Positions 16,953-26,432 of a stretch of DNA of 49,652 bases are shown here, one piece after another. The DNA comes from a virus. Location of the stretch: the IMG/VR virus record IMGVR_UViG_3300020160_001949, positions 1-49,652 of that record; one strand, 5' to 3'. A program made the position numbers and the translations under genes. Position 1 is the stretch's first letter. Every line of letters begins with the position of its first letter. The notes beneath the pieces were generated by a model. That model saw only the letters and a program-made list of their open reading frames with translations, did not search any database and was not told the DNA's origin.

Positions 16953-18788
16953 TCAACTATTTAGAAGTTTATCCAAAGCATCTCCTATTTCACCTAAAGA
17001 GTTTCTTCCTCTTGATAAATCAATCACTTCCTCTTCTGTTAAAAAGTCATCACTTTCAAGTAAAATATTTAAATTTTCTCTTTTAGATTCTGGGGTAATT
17101 CCCGCTGGTTCTGTTGTAGGTTCAGATGCAATAGGAGGTTCTTCTCCTCCACCTAAATCACTCATCCCACCTAACGATGATGGTGATGTTTCCCCACCTG
17201 TATCATCTCCTGTTTCAGAAGTAGATGTTGTTCCAGTAGTACTACCATATAACTTGTCTACAGTATCAAAAATACCTGTTTTTGAAATTACTGTTGGGGT
17301 ATCTGTTAATTCTTTACCAACTGCTCTTTCGAGTCTTTGTTGTTGTAAATCAAGTCTAATTTCCTCGTCAGAGAACCCAAGTACGTGTTTCTTAGCCCAA
17401 GATACTGATACAGGAGCAATACCTTCAATTGCGGTTACCGCATCTTTGTATAATAGTATTTTTTCTTTCCAAACATCAACTTTTAATAAATCTGCTTGTG
17501 TTGACGGATTAGTTAATGTTAATGTGAAATTAGATAATTCATCTTCAAACCCTAATAAAAATAAATGAATGATTGCAACTTTATTTAATTCTTGCAACAT
17601 ACTTTTTTGTATTCTATTAATAGTTCTTGCAAAACGAATATCTAATAATGATAAGTTTTTACCGTCTCCTACAGATTCTTCAAATCCTAAATAAGCTTTA
17701 GGTATTCTTAACGCGGTTACTAATTTCTTTTGAATATATTCAATATCCGCAATTTCTGAAAGGTTCTGAGCTCCTGGTAATGTTGTAATAGGGTCAGGTG
17801 CCGCCATATCACGAACAGGAATGAAGTAATCTTGGTCAACCGCCATTTGATTGAATCTCATATCGACATTACCTGTTTTAGAGTCCACAACTTGGTCTCT
17901 TTTGAATTTGTTAGCAACACGTTGCACATACGGTTCAACGTCTTTATCATCCATATTACCGACAAAGACTTTAAATATCCTTCTTTCAGGTGCACGTGAT
18001 GTACGATATATTAACATAGCGTCTTCAGATAACAATAATTGTTTCCAAATACGTCTGGCTTTTTCCAACATAGAAGTACCATATGGGAGTTTTCTATCAT
18101 CACCTAATAATCTAAAGTGAGCGATTTCCCAAGTATTAAATTCCATATCTCTATTTTTCCAATTAAATCTTAACGCTTTTTGGTCAGATTCGTTATTGTC
18201 CAAATTAGATTTACCTTTCATACCCCTTTCAATCCTTTCGATTTCAATGTTAGGTAATTGCATACAACCAACAACTCCTTTGTCAGGGTCTAATTTTAAA
18301 TAAACAAAATTATCACCATATTTGCAAGTGTTTCTTGTCCACATTGCTAAATTGGTATTGATGTCTAAATTATTATTAAATAAATCCGTTAATACTGATT
18401 TAATTCTTTTTGACTCTGAATATATTTGTAAAATGTAACCATTTTGGTCTGCAGTTGTAGATTCTTCAGCGTAGATATCTAAAGCCGCAGATATTTCAGG
18501 TGTATACTCCATTGATTCATAATCATAGTATGAGGCTAATCTTGTAGGTTCAAAGTAAACCCCTTGAGTATATAAATTGTTTTCAATTTTAGTCCACTGA
18601 TTCGCTAAATAAACAGTTTGTTGAGCCTGTAATTTGGCTTTCTCAAATTCTTGTTGATTAGTAGTCTTAAGTAACTCTTTCTTATCATATCTAAAAGTCG
18701 GGTAATCCTGATTCAATAATGAATTAGGACCAAAAGTTTGTGATAACCTTTGCCAAACAGTTAAATTGTTATTTTTATTATTTTCCAT
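16953..18788 (-). CDS. Portal protein (T4 gp20-like)
   Basis: The 611 residues carry the T4-type portal signature: MEYTPEISAALDIYAEESTT near residue 93, KYGDNFVYLKLDP, and LIYRTSRAPERRIFKVFVGN around residue 285. These are followed by RVANKFKRDQVVDSKTGNV and VTALRIPKAYLGFEE. The C-terminal 80 residues are low-complexity Ser/Gly/Thr. The dodecameric portal forms the DNA entry vertex. It lies next to the large terminase gene in the usual order. Confidence 0.95.
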   Translation of the reverse strand: MENNKNNNLTVWQRLSQTFGPNSLLNQDYPTFRYDKKELLKTTNQQEFEKAKLQAQQTVYLANQWTKIENNLYTQGVYFEPTRLASYYDYESMEYTPEISAALDIYAEESTTADQNGYILQIYSESKRIKSVLTDLFNNNLDINTNLAMWTRNTCKYGDNFVYLKLDPDKGVVGCMQLPNIEIERIERGMKGKSNLDNNESDQKALRFNWKNRDMEFNTWEIAHFRLLGDDRKLPYGTSMLEKARRIWKQLLLSEDAMLIYRTSRAPERRIFKVFVGNMDDKDVEPYVQRVANKFKRDQVVDSKTGNVDMRFNQMAVDQDYFIPVRDMAAPDPITTLPGAQNLSEIADIEYIQKKLVTALRIPKAYLGFEESVGDGKNLSLLDIRFARTINRIQKSMLQELNKVAIIHLFLLGFEDELSNFTLTLTNPSTQADLLKVDVWKEKILLYKDAVTAIEGIAPVSVSWAKKHVLGFSDEEIRLDLQQQRLERAVGKELTDTPTVISKTGIFDTVDKLYGSTTGTTSTSETGDDTGGETSPSSLGGMSDLGGGEEPPIASEPTTEPAGITPESKRENLNILLESDDFLTEEEVIDLSRGRNSLGEIGDALDKLLNS

Positions 18789-18824
18789 ATTTTAAATTTA
18801 ATCAATCAAAAAAAATTATAAAGG

Positions 18825-20594
18825 TTATCTTTGAGAACCCCCGAACAACCATAAATATTTTTGATAATCATTTTTAGTCGCTTCATTATTATAATTATGG
18901 TGATTTGGTATTCCAGCTGGCATTACAGGATTAAACGCAATATTTCGACTAGATTCTTCGTTATTATTAATAGTCCAAGAACTTAACATCGCCTTTGTTT
19001 GTTCAGTAACTTTAGTTAATTGATTAAATGAATTTTCACCCACATAAGTCGCCATTGCAATTGCCATAATTAAATCATCGTGATGACCTTTTTGATGGTC
19101 AGGTCTACCATTTACGTAAATAAAAGTATTCATTTCATTGAACAATCTATTACTGTAAATTTTAAATCCGTGTCTCATTGACTCTTCAAAGGATGAAATA
19201 ATTTGAACACGTTTATTGTTAAAATTAAGACCTGGAATTTTGTCTAACGCTTTTGGGTCGTATTTCCATTTATTACCCATTTCAACACCGTCAATATACA
19301 AGTTTTTATAGTTCATTTCTTGTAATTTTCTTGCGGTTGAAACCCCCATACCACCTGTGATATCGATTACTATAAACGCATTATACATCATAGCCCATTT
19401 GTACGCAATCTCAGCAGCAACGTCTGGCGGTATTTTACCAATATATTCTAATACTTGTTCTCTCTCATCAAAATCAATAATAATCATTGATGTAAAGTCT
19501 TCAGAATCACCTCTTGATACGTCAACTCCCATAATGTATTTGTGACCTTCAACAGGTTCTTTCCACATCCATAAAGCACCACCCATCATTTTGTTGTTTG
19601 GTTCTTTTAACATATTTTGTTTAATATCCTGTAACTGTTTTGAGTCAAATACGTTATCACCTGAACCTAAGAAATTACATTCCAACTCCTGAGATACTTT
19701 ACGTTTGTCGTATTTAAGTTTTTTAACCATACTTTCAAACCAAGATGAAGTTGGTTTAAACCCATCCGAAATTTTTTGTTTTATTTCTTCAAAATCTCTA
19801 GTTCTTGGGTCGGTCTTCGATAAATCAATAATTTCTAAATCTTTATAATCTTCACGATTTAAGAAATAGTGAATTAAATCTTCAACTTTAATTAATTGTA
19901 AATCTTTTGTGTATCTTGGGTCTTTAAACCAAAACATCTCAGAGATTTTGAAATCGTTCATACCTCTTAATGCTTGGTCATAAATCTCATAATAAATTGG
20001 GTCGTATCCGTTTGGAGTTGATACCACAATAACCTTACCCCCTGTAGATAGGGACGCCATACACGCTGACCAAAAATCTCCGTCAGCCTCAATAAACGCG
20101 GCCTCGTCAAATATAAGAATTGTTGGGGTATATCCCCTTAACGCATCTCGTGATGTTGCTACGGCTTTAACTTCACATCCGTTAGTTAACTTATAATGTC
20201 TTTGTGAATTTTTTTCATTCGAGAATCCAACACCAGTCCAATTTGGCCACTGTTCTGTAAATCCTCTAATTTTGTTAGCCATCTCCATTGATGTATCTAA
20301 CTTGTTGGCAATAATTAGAATTTTTTCAGGTTTCTTTTTAGATGCAAAAACTATTTTTTTTGAAGCCCAAGCGGCGGTAACTGTAGACACACCTGCTTGA
20401 CGGTATTTTAAAGCAATATTTTCGTTATAATTTTCGTAGTCTTCAAGTAATGATACTTGGTCAGGGAATAATTCTAATGGTACATACTGTGACACAGTAT
20501 TATCGTAAGTTTGTAGATAAGTTTTAAGTGCGTAAGGAGTATTCTTTACGCACTTAGTATATTCTAATATTAATTGTTCTTTTGTGAATGACAT
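18825..20594 (-). CDS. terL: Terminase large subunit (T4 gp17-like)
   Basis: There are 589 residues. The ATPase domain has KYRQAGVSTVTAAWASKK (Walker A-like, residues 63-80), TILIFDEAAF (Walker B with D163-E164) and VSTPNG (motif III). The nuclease domain has IMGVDVSRGDSEDFTSMIII (catalytic Asp near 358) and KGHHDDLIMAIAMA near the C-terminus. The enzyme pumps and cuts DNA at the portal. Its length is close to gp17 (610). A small terminase subunit is not obvious nearby. The stop is followed within 40 nt by the portal ATG. Confidence 0.95.
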   Translation of the reverse strand: MSFTKEQLILEYTKCVKNTPYALKTYLQTYDNTVSQYVPLELFPDQVSLLEDYENYNENIALKYRQAGVSTVTAAWASKKIVFASKKKPEKILIIANKLDTSMEMANKIRGFTEQWPNWTGVGFSNEKNSQRHYKLTNGCEVKAVATSRDALRGYTPTILIFDEAAFIEADGDFWSACMASLSTGGKVIVVSTPNGYDPIYYEIYDQALRGMNDFKISEMFWFKDPRYTKDLQLIKVEDLIHYFLNREDYKDLEIIDLSKTDPRTRDFEEIKQKISDGFKPTSSWFESMVKKLKYDKRKVSQELECNFLGSGDNVFDSKQLQDIKQNMLKEPNNKMMGGALWMWKEPVEGHKYIMGVDVSRGDSEDFTSMIIIDFDEREQVLEYIGKIPPDVAAEIAYKWAMMYNAFIVIDITGGMGVSTARKLQEMNYKNLYIDGVEMGNKWKYDPKALDKIPGLNFNNKRVQIISSFEESMRHGFKIYSNRLFNEMNTFIYVNGRPDHQKGHHDDLIMAIAMATYVGENSFNQLTKVTEQTKAMLSSWTINNNEESSRNIAFNPVMPAGIPNHHNYNNEATKNDYQKYLWLFGGSQR

Positions 20595-20597
20595 ACA

Positions 20598-21869
20598 TTA
20601 CTTAGGTCTTGAGATACCCAAGCCACCTAAGAAATCGTCAAGTCCGTCATCGTCATCTTCGTCGTCATCTTCATAACTACCTAAAGAATCTTCTAGGTCA
20701 CGTTTCTTTAAATCAGAGATAATATCGTTTACCATATCTTTAACGAATTTCTGACCTTCAGGACTACCTGATAATATTTTTTTAGCAACATTAAAAAACT
20801 CTTCAGTTTCTAATGCTGAAAATCTTGCAAATAGATAGTGTTGGATATGTTTTTTATCGTCATCGAATAACTCAATAGGATATGCTTGTAAGAATTTCTC
20901 CCAAATAACAGGTCCTAATCTTAAATCCCATATTTCGTTTGGTAGAGTATCAGTACTACCCATAATCATTTGTTGTGATTTAGGGTCGTCAGGTAATCCG
21001 TGAGTACCAAAAACTTCCATAACACCTTTAATTAATTCGTGAAGTAATACAGGAAAAAATACTCCTCTGGCAATAATTGTAGGAGGGTCAGTTTGGTCGT
21101 CAATTTCCTCTTTACCTGCCATACTTTGTTCATTACCCGCCATCATCATAACCGCTTCGTCAGGCATCAACCAATAAATTAAATCATTAATTGACATTAA
21201 AGTACCATACAAACTAACTAAATCAGGATTTATTTTATTTAAAGACTCTCTACTTAACTCAAACATATAATGACCTTTTTTAGAGGACCCTTGAATTAAC
21301 GCATTAATAAATCTACGTTTAGCCTTTTCTCTATCAAATTTTTCCATTGCGGACATAAAATCTTCAAGGTCTTCTTCGGCTTTTTGTCCAAATTGAGCTT
21401 CAATTTCTTCTTCCTCAGGTTCTTCACCTTGTTTTTGAAATCTACTTTGGTCAATACCTCCCATTGGTACTAATTTAGCGTCAAATTGAAATTGGTCAGT
21501 AATACCCATCTCATCTTTAACTAACTTTACCGCTAATTTTTCTAAATATTCTTTGTTTTGAGATTCTATTTGTAATACCTTTTGAACTGCTCCCATTAAC
21601 GCTCTTTGTAATTGCATAAAAGCGTTTTGGCCAGTTATTTCCTGCATACCTGTATATCTCTTAACTTTTTCTACAACATCTTTAAACCTTTTAGACGCCA
21701 CTAATTCTTCAAAATTATCAGGTGTACCATTTTTATCTACATCTGGAAATGCAGGGTTTTTAGATAATGTAGTCTGTTGTAATTTAAGCTTTTTTTCTAA
21801 ATCAGGGTTCATTCTTTCAGAACCTGAATATTCAATAGCCTCTTTTGTATCTTTTTTTAATTTTGCCAT
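20598..21869 (-). CDS. Hypothetical virion-region protein, 423 aa
   Basis: A Lys/Glu-rich alpha-helical protein with a strongly acidic C-terminus (EDDDEDDDDGLDDFLGGLG). It contains a possible EF-hand-like DVDKNGTPDNFE near residue 45 and a central Met-rich stretch. It lies 3 nt before the terminase gene and overlaps the stop of the next upstream gene, so it belongs to the same operon. Not recognised; it could be a neck or portal-associated protein. Confidence 0.6.
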   Translation of the reverse strand: MAKLKKDTKEAIEYSGSERMNPDLEKKLKLQQTTLSKNPAFPDVDKNGTPDNFEELVASKRFKDVVEKVKRYTGMQEITGQNAFMQLQRALMGAVQKVLQIESQNKEYLEKLAVKLVKDEMGITDQFQFDAKLVPMGGIDQSRFQKQGEEPEEEEIEAQFGQKAEEDLEDFMSAMEKFDREKAKRRFINALIQGSSKKGHYMFELSRESLNKINPDLVSLYGTLMSINDLIYWLMPDEAVMMMAGNEQSMAGKEEIDDQTDPPTIIARGVFFPVLLHELIKGVMEVFGTHGLPDDPKSQQMIMGSTDTLPNEIWDLRLGPVIWEKFLQAYPIELFDDDKKHIQHYLFARFSALETEEFFNVAKKILSGSPEGQKFVKDMVNDIISDLKKRDLEDSLGSYEDDDEDDDDGLDDFLGGLGISRPK

Positions 21870-22597
21870 TATTTCTTAAATTTAATTCCTAGTGAGTCAA
21901 ATGACATCCAACTTGGCATCGTTTTATTAGCCTTTGGAGCTGGTGATGTTTTTGGTTTGTAAGGACTATCCTTATCAGGTTTTGTAGGTGTTTTGACAGG
22001 AGTTTTAACAGGAGCTTCTTTAGTGTCCTCACTAACTTTACCCATCGACATTAATTTACCAATAGGTAAATTCATTTTTTTCTCTTCCACCATATTAATT
22101 AAATCTCCTTTTTTCATTTTAGGTTGAATGTATTTTTCAACCAAAGATACGATTTTATTTTCCAAAATCACGTCAAAAGGTAATTTATTTTCATTCATAG
22201 ATTTTTTAATTGCTTGTACACATCTTTCAAATTTAGGTGTTTTTTTAGGGCCTAATTGACTATGACATATTGCCCAAGGATTTGGTTCAAATTCTTTTTT
22301 AGACTTCTTCTTTTTAGTTTCTGTCATTTCACCCTCATTTTGAGTTGCGTAAATATTACCTGAAGAATCTTGTTTAATTGAAACTCCATCTACAACCGCT
22401 CCTGTTGTTTTTGCAGCTGAAGCAGGTATTTTGGTAGTTTTCACTTGTTTTGTAGTTTGAGTTACTTGTTCCTTAGTTTCTTTTTTACTCTCAATTAAAT
22501 TTTTGTGTAACTTATCAATCTCTGACTCACTTAAAGTCATTAGTGTTCTTTGGCTAAGACCAAATTTAACTAGATTCGCATATTTGTTAGTTTTCAT
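21869..22597 (-). CDS. Hypothetical protein with NPWAICHSQLG motif, 242 aa
   Basis: The N-terminal half is a helical, Lys/Thr-rich linker. At about residues 110-133 there is FEPNPWAICHSQLG and KFERCVQAIKKS, a Cys/His pattern recurrent in uncharacterised phage proteins. The C-terminus is Pro/Lys-rich and probably disordered. It overlaps neighbours on both sides (shared stop/start bases and an 11-bp overlap upstream), showing tight operon structure with the terminase unit. Function unknown. Confidence 0.6.
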   Translation of the reverse strand: MKTNKYANLVKFGLSQRTLMTLSESEIDKLHKNLIESKKETKEQVTQTTKQVKTTKIPASAAKTTGAVVDGVSIKQDSSGNIYATQNEGEMTETKKKKSKKEFEPNPWAICHSQLGPKKTPKFERCVQAIKKSMNENKLPFDVILENKIVSLVEKYIQPKMKKGDLINMVEEKKMNLPIGKLMSMGKVSEDTKEAPVKTPVKTPTKPDKDSPYKPKTSPAPKANKTMPSWMSFDSLGIKFKK

Positions 22598-22997
22598 ATA
22601 CTACTTTTTTTTCAAATTCAAGAACGATATCTCGTTCATATAATTTATCTTTAATTTCTTGTTCTGATTCACCAAATCTAAAAACAAGTCTTTTTGTTGT
22701 GGTAAAATCAATATCTTCGTTTTCTTTCTCCCAAGCTAATGCTACAACATCATCCATAGAATCCATAAAACTAAAAAAATCAGAGTTCTGAATTAACTCA
22801 AATTCTAGTGAGGTGTTTTTCAGTACTCCAACTTTTTTTATAAACTCAAGTTCAGGTGGTTTTGGATAACCATTAGATGGTTTTGACTCCCAAGATTCTC
22901 CCCAAACATTTTTTATATCGTCAGAAAAAATAAATTCATACATATTATCACCTTTATAATTAGGACCTAATCCATTAACATAAACTAAGTGAATCAT
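22587..22997 (-). CDS. Hypothetical protein, 136 aa, head operon
   Basis: A compact alpha/beta protein starting MIHLVYVNGLGPNYKGDNMY, with aromatic-rich N-terminal strands and a C-terminal acidic helix (ESEQEIKDKLYERDIVLEFE). It has no export signal. It overlaps both adjacent genes by a few bases. I recognise no family; its conserved-looking N-terminus suggests a structural or assembly role. Confidence 0.6.
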   Translation of the reverse strand: MIHLVYVNGLGPNYKGDNMYEFIFSDDIKNVWGESWESKPSNGYPKPPELEFIKKVGVLKNTSLEFELIQNSDFFSFMDSMDDVVALAWEKENEDIDFTTTKRLVFRFGESEQEIKDKLYERDIVLEFEKKVVYEN

Positions 22998-24355
22998 AGA
23001 ATTTGACCTTTAGGTGTAACTTTATATTGTTTGTTATTTATTTCAAAAACTAAATTTTTCTTATTAGTTTTACCAACTAAAGTAGCCGATTTTTTTTCTT
23101 GTAAAAATTTTCTAGCCGCTATTTCTTGGTCGATACTTTCAGATAATCTTTTAATCTCACTATTACGTTTACTGATTTTTTGTTTGTTTTCGTTAACTCT
23201 TTGTTTTGACAAATCATCATTAAATTTTTTCTCAGATTCATTAATACTAAAATATTTCATAAGAACATTTTCAATTTTAGCTTCCATAAAGATAGAATCT
23301 GCAATTTTACCTACGTGGTTAAATTCATCTTCCTCTTCACTGAACTGACCTGGTGTCATACCTTTCATAAGTGTTTTGTCTGCAATATCTTGAGCTAAAT
23401 CTGCCCAAGTTTCACCAACTTCACCAAAACCAAGAGGTTCTTCAGTTTCAACATCATCTGCAGGTACTTCTTCTTCACCTTCTTCTTCATCCCCAAAATC
23501 CATATCTTCTTCATCCCCAAAATCCATATCTTCTTCGTCTTCAATACCTTCAAATTTATTAAGAATATCTTCTCTATCATCTTCATCAAGATTATTTAAA
23601 TCTAATGCAGACAATATAGAATTAATAACATACTTAATATCTTTAGAAGACATTTGATTTTCTTCATCAGAATTAAGAGTTCTTAATTTTTGACCTAATT
23701 TACCTGTAAGTTTTTGGATTAATTTAAAAGTAACTACATCATCTTTATCGTCGTCACCAACTGGTTCTGTAGTACCTTCTTCGTTACCTCCCATATCCAT
23801 ATCATCCATAGGTGGTTCTGGCATATCCATATCATCCATAGGTGGAGGAGGTACATCTCCTCCTTCTGTAGGTGGAGCTGGTGGGGGTGGTAATGTTGCC
23901 GCAGGTGATGCAGGTGCAGGTGGTGCGGGTACATTTTCTACGTCTTCGGTAGGGTTAGTATTTTTTTTTTCAGCGTTTGGTGTTTTCAAAACGAATTTTT
24001 TTTGTTCAGAAAACAAAGAAACACCTTCCTTATTATTATGTAATTCATTCATTTCTTTAGTCATTAAATTTAATCTTTTTAATGCTTGTGAATATGAATT
24101 AAAATATTTTCTATCTTGAATAGGTGCGATATATCCTGTTTCAGATTCAGAAATTGTTTGTTTAATAATATAACCAGACTTTTCTCTTATGATTTGATAT
24201 TCATTTCCATCGGCTAGTGTTAAACTATACTCACCTTTGGACGTTTCATTAATTGATGAAGGAACGTTTTCTCTAAATTTAGATAATTCAATTATCCTTT
24301 GAATTTTATCCATTCCTTGAAGTTTTTCACTCCCTAGTGGTTTTAAATCTCCCAT
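22994..24355 (-). CDS. Acidic, Pro-rich putative core/scaffold-like virion protein, 453 aa
   Basis: The N-terminal domain includes TGYIAPIQDRKYFNSYSQAL then KRLN (about residues 75-98), a pattern I associate with phage virion-region proteins. Residues 140-190 are Pro/Ala/Asp-rich (PAPPAPASPAA, PPPMDDMDMPEPPMDDMDMG). Residues 270-310 repeat DMDFGDEED. The C-terminal 130 residues are a basic coiled-coil ending in a small beta domain. It leads the terminase-portal operon. The composition resembles prohead core proteins. Confidence 0.62.
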   Translation of the reverse strand: MGDLKPLGSEKLQGMDKIQRIIELSKFRENVPSSINETSKGEYSLTLADGNEYQIIREKSGYIIKQTISESETGYIAPIQDRKYFNSYSQALKRLNLMTKEMNELHNNKEGVSLFSEQKKFVLKTPNAEKKNTNPTEDVENVPAPPAPASPAATLPPPPAPPTEGGDVPPPPMDDMDMPEPPMDDMDMGGNEEGTTEPVGDDDKDDVVTFKLIQKLTGKLGQKLRTLNSDEENQMSSKDIKYVINSILSALDLNNLDEDDREDILNKFEGIEDEEDMDFGDEEDMDFGDEEEGEEEVPADDVETEEPLGFGEVGETWADLAQDIADKTLMKGMTPGQFSEEEDEFNHVGKIADSIFMEAKIENVLMKYFSINESEKKFNDDLSKQRVNENKQKISKRNSEIKRLSESIDQEIAARKFLQEKKSATLVGKTNKKNLVFEINNKQYKVTPKGQIL

Positions 24356-24460
24356 TGTATTGTTAATTTAATTTTTTTCTTATTTATTAGTCTTACTTAT
24401 TTAGGTTATTGACTATAATATTTTTTTCTTTATAAATATATCAATATGCCCATTATTTCA

Positions 24461-25213
24461 TCAATCGTTTATCTTATTTTCCATAGATAAACGTTTATCC
24501 ATAAGTTCATTCTCAAAATCGTATAACTTTTCGATATATCCATTTCTTCTAAGAACTTTAAAAACCAAGTTTTCTGTTGAGTACTCTCCTCCTTTGTCTA
24601 AACCACACTTTCTAAATTTCTTAATTTTATCTTTATATTTTTGGATTAATTTTTTAGAATCTTCAAGCTCTTCATCTGACGCATTTTCAATAACACCATC
24701 AATTATATCCATCCATTGTTTAGATTTTGACTCAATTTCTTTTTTATTTATCTCAACATCTTCTTTCTTAGGTTTTTTAATCCAATCATCATATAAAATA
24801 GAATAAACCCCAGTACTTTCGTGAGGTTCGTTTTCATCTTGAGCATATAACTCAACTTCATAATTCTTAATCTTAATATCGTGATTAGAATTAAATAATA
24901 ATTTTTTTAGATTAAATAATTTTTGATATAATTCTAAAGATTCTGTTGGGAATTGATTAAAGTCAATCAATATGTGTAAATCAAAATCAGAATATTTTGA
25001 CCAATTGTAATTTGATAATGACCCTGTTAGTATGATATCATTAACAAAAACAGGAACATCTAAGAATTCTATAAACTCATAAGCAATCTCAAGTAACCTT
25101 TCTCTTATTTCAGGTTTCATTTTTTCAACACCGCCTTTAGACAAATCCCATACAAAAGGGTTGAGTTCGTCTTGTAGTAAAAAACTTTTTAAAATGCTCT
25201 GATTAGATTCCAT
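24461..25213 (-). CDS. Nucleotidyltransferase-fold protein
   Basis: The 250-residue protein has the pol-beta nucleotidyltransferase signature around residues 60-90: ILTGSLSNYNW followed by SDFDLHILIDF (GS motif plus DxD metal ligands), and a third acidic strand ELYAQDENE. The C-terminal third is helical. Such enzymes transfer NMP to proteins or nucleic acids. It is too short and lacks the domains of a CCA-adding enzyme, and its substrate cannot be told from sequence. A late-type motif is 3 nt upstream. Confidence 0.7.
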   Translation of the reverse strand: MESNQSILKSFLLQDELNPFVWDLSKGGVEKMKPEIRERLLEIAYEFIEFLDVPVFVNDIILTGSLSNYNWSKYSDFDLHILIDFNQFPTESLELYQKLFNLKKLLFNSNHDIKIKNYEVELYAQDENEPHESTGVYSILYDDWIKKPKKEDVEINKKEIESKSKQWMDIIDGVIENASDEELEDSKKLIQKYKDKIKKFRKCGLDKGGEYSTENLVFKVLRRNGYIEKLYDFENELMDKRLSMENKIND

Positions 25214-25216
25214 AAA

Positions 25217-25224
25217 TATAAATA
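25217..25224 (-). promoter_or_regulatory. Late-promoter-like motif before nucleotidyltransferase
   Basis: GGTATTTATATTTATG on the minus strand: the motif ends 3 nt before the ATG, so either the mRNA is leaderless or a later start is used. Confidence 0.45.
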
Positions 25225-25242
25225 CCTAAAAGTTTAACTTTG

Positions 25243-25485
25243 TTAAACCTTTTTGTATTTATGAATTTTTGAAATGTTTGAGTTAAAGAATTTACCTTGC
25301 GATTCGGCCATTCTAAATTGTGTGTAAGTCTTATGAGGAACGTCATCATATTCATATTTCGCTCCGTTTTTAAATTCTACGACTAATTTACTTGTTTCAG
25401 TGTCGTATTCTGCTCTTACTAAATTACTTGAATCTATTTCATTAATAATTTTAGTACCGTCAATAATTTCTTTTTTAATTGCCAT
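25243..25485 (-). CDS. KTSC-domain protein
   Basis: The 80 residues match the small KTSC domain: SSNLVRAEYDTETSKLVVEF, KYEYDDVPHKTYTQFRMA and a final GKFFNSNISKIHKYKK. The domain occurs alone in phages and at the end of some lysyl-tRNA synthetases and is proposed to bind RNA. Here it is stand-alone, in line with the genes at 24461 and 25501. Confidence 0.82.
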   Translation of the reverse strand: MAIKKEIIDGTKIINEIDSSNLVRAEYDTETSKLVVEFKNGAKYEYDDVPHKTYTQFRMAESQGKFFNSNISKIHKYKKV

Positions 25486-25500
25486 AATTTACTAATTAGG

Positions 25501-25794
25501 TTAGTTTAATGGAGTTTCATCATCAATGTGTTTCATCTCTTTTTTAAGATAATCTACAAATTCGTTATGGTCAATATCAAAATACATTCTTATCTCATTA
25601 AATAATCTTTTGTGTTCTTGACTAAATTGTTGATAATAAGCCATTATATCTTTTGGGTAATAAGGTGGTTTTACTAAATCTTCTTCAGACCATCCCTCTC
25701 TTTTGAAACAGTGTCTAAGATTACGGTATATAGATTGTAATTCTTTATCCGAATCAAGTTGTTTAATATATTTTTCAAAAGGTCTCATAGTCAT
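25501..25794 (-). CDS. Small helical hypothetical protein, 97 aa
   Basis: Charged and alpha-helical with WSEEDLVKPPYYPKDIMAYY near the middle and DIDHNEFVDYLKKEMKHIDD at the end. No motif, signal or membrane span. It shares a transcript with the KTSC gene (15 nt apart). Preceded by a TATATTTATG sequence close to the ATG. Confidence 0.55.
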   Translation of the reverse strand: MTMRPFEKYIKQLDSDKELQSIYRNLRHCFKREGWSEEDLVKPPYYPKDIMAYYQQFSQEHKRLFNEIRMYFDIDHNEFVDYLKKEMKHIDDETPLN

Positions 25795-25812
25795 AAATAT
25801 AATAAAAATAAA

Positions 25813-25836
25813 AAACCCCCAATTTGTGGGGGTTTA
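25813..25836 (-). terminator. Terminator after UVR-motif gene
   Basis: AAACCCCC-AATTTGT-GGGGGTTT; on the minus strand it is followed by a T-rich run. It lies just after the 25839 stop codon. Confidence 0.8.
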
Positions 25837-25838
25837 AA

Positions 25839-26246
25839 TTATGACCTTAATTTTTTTAACTCGTCTCTAATTTCGATTGCCTTTTCAAAATTTTGTTCAT
25901 CAATCATTTTTTTAAGTTCCAATTCTAATTTCTCAAGATTTTTCAAATTCTTTTCAAAATTTTTAATTTGGTCTCTTAATTTAACCGCTGATTCAAAATC
26001 TTCACTTTCAATAGCAACCTCTAATTGTTTCTTCAATTTCATTAAACCATTTTTATCATTAGATTCAGGTTTAAATTTTTTAGTAAATGTAGTAATTTGA
26101 AGCGAACCGTCTTCATTTTCATAAACTTGTTTATCCCAATTTTTTAAATCTAAATTGGATTTCCAAGTCGAATTAAATTGATTGTCAAATTGAGACATCA
26201 TTTTGTCAAAGTCTCTAAAAAAATCATTAAAATCTCTTCCAAACAT
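25839..26246 (-). CDS. UVR-motif protein, possible McsA-like partner of the Clp ATPase
   Basis: The C-terminal 75 residues hold two UVR motifs: LKKQLEVAIESEDFESAVKL then RDQI, and ELKKMIDEQNFEKAIEIRDE, each a helical hairpin as in UvrB/UvrC, McsA and the ClpC middle domain. The N-terminal 60 residues (MFGRDFNDFFRDFDKMMSQF...) are aromatic and lack the zinc-binding Cys pairs of McsA. It is divergent from the ClpC-like gene, whose own middle region carries a UVR-like helix. This arrangement suggests an adaptor that docks to that ATPase, which is inference. Confidence 0.72.
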   Translation of the reverse strand: MFGRDFNDFFRDFDKMMSQFDNQFNSTWKSNLDLKNWDKQVYENEDGSLQITTFTKKFKPESNDKNGLMKLKKQLEVAIESEDFESAVKLRDQIKNFEKNLKNLEKLELELKKMIDEQNFEKAIEIRDELKKLRS

Positions 26247-26329
26247 AATTTTTAAATTTTTTATTAATTTTATTTTTTATTTTCAATAATTCTATCTAAT
26301 TTTGTTCCATTATAATAATATTAGAAAAA

Positions 26330-26344
26330 TTGTCACAAGTCAAA
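26330..26344. promoter_or_regulatory. Putative operator TTGTCANNAGTCAAA (copy 2)
   Basis: TTGTCACAAGTCAAA; 13 of 15 bases match the site before bS21 at 16008-16022. It lies in the divergent region between the UVR and ClpC-like genes. Confidence 0.5.
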
Positions 26345-26350
26345 TACATA

Positions 26351-26397
26351 ATATGACTTTTTGTCATATGTAAATATTTTGTACTGACAATTTGTCA
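26351..26397. promoter_or_regulatory. Inverted repeats upstream of ClpC-like promoter
   Basis: ATATGAC-TTTTT-GTCATAT (26351-26369) and TGACA-ATT-TGTCA (26385-26397) share the half-site TGTCA with the operator copy at 26330. They fit binding sites for a dimeric regulator of the ClpC-like and UVR genes. Confidence 0.55.
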
Positions 26398-26401
26398 AAT
26401 G

Positions 26402-26432
26402 TTGAATTTTTAAAATAATTTTAGTATCTTTG
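26402..26432 (+). promoter_or_regulatory. Bacteroidota-type promoter (TTG-N20-TATCTTTG) of the ClpC-like gene
   Basis: TTG 26402-26404 and TATCTTTG 26425-26432, 20 nt apart; the ATG is at 26450, giving a leader of about 10 nt. Confidence 0.78.

Noticed and set aside
24461-25213. CCA-adding enzyme for the tRNAs lacking encoded CCA
   Set aside because: It has the nucleotidyltransferase fold but lacks the neck, body and tail domains and is much too short.
26351-26369. Terminator between the UVR and ClpC-like genes
   Set aside because: The inverted repeat lies upstream of both gene starts and has no T-run after its 3' arm, so an operator role is more likely.
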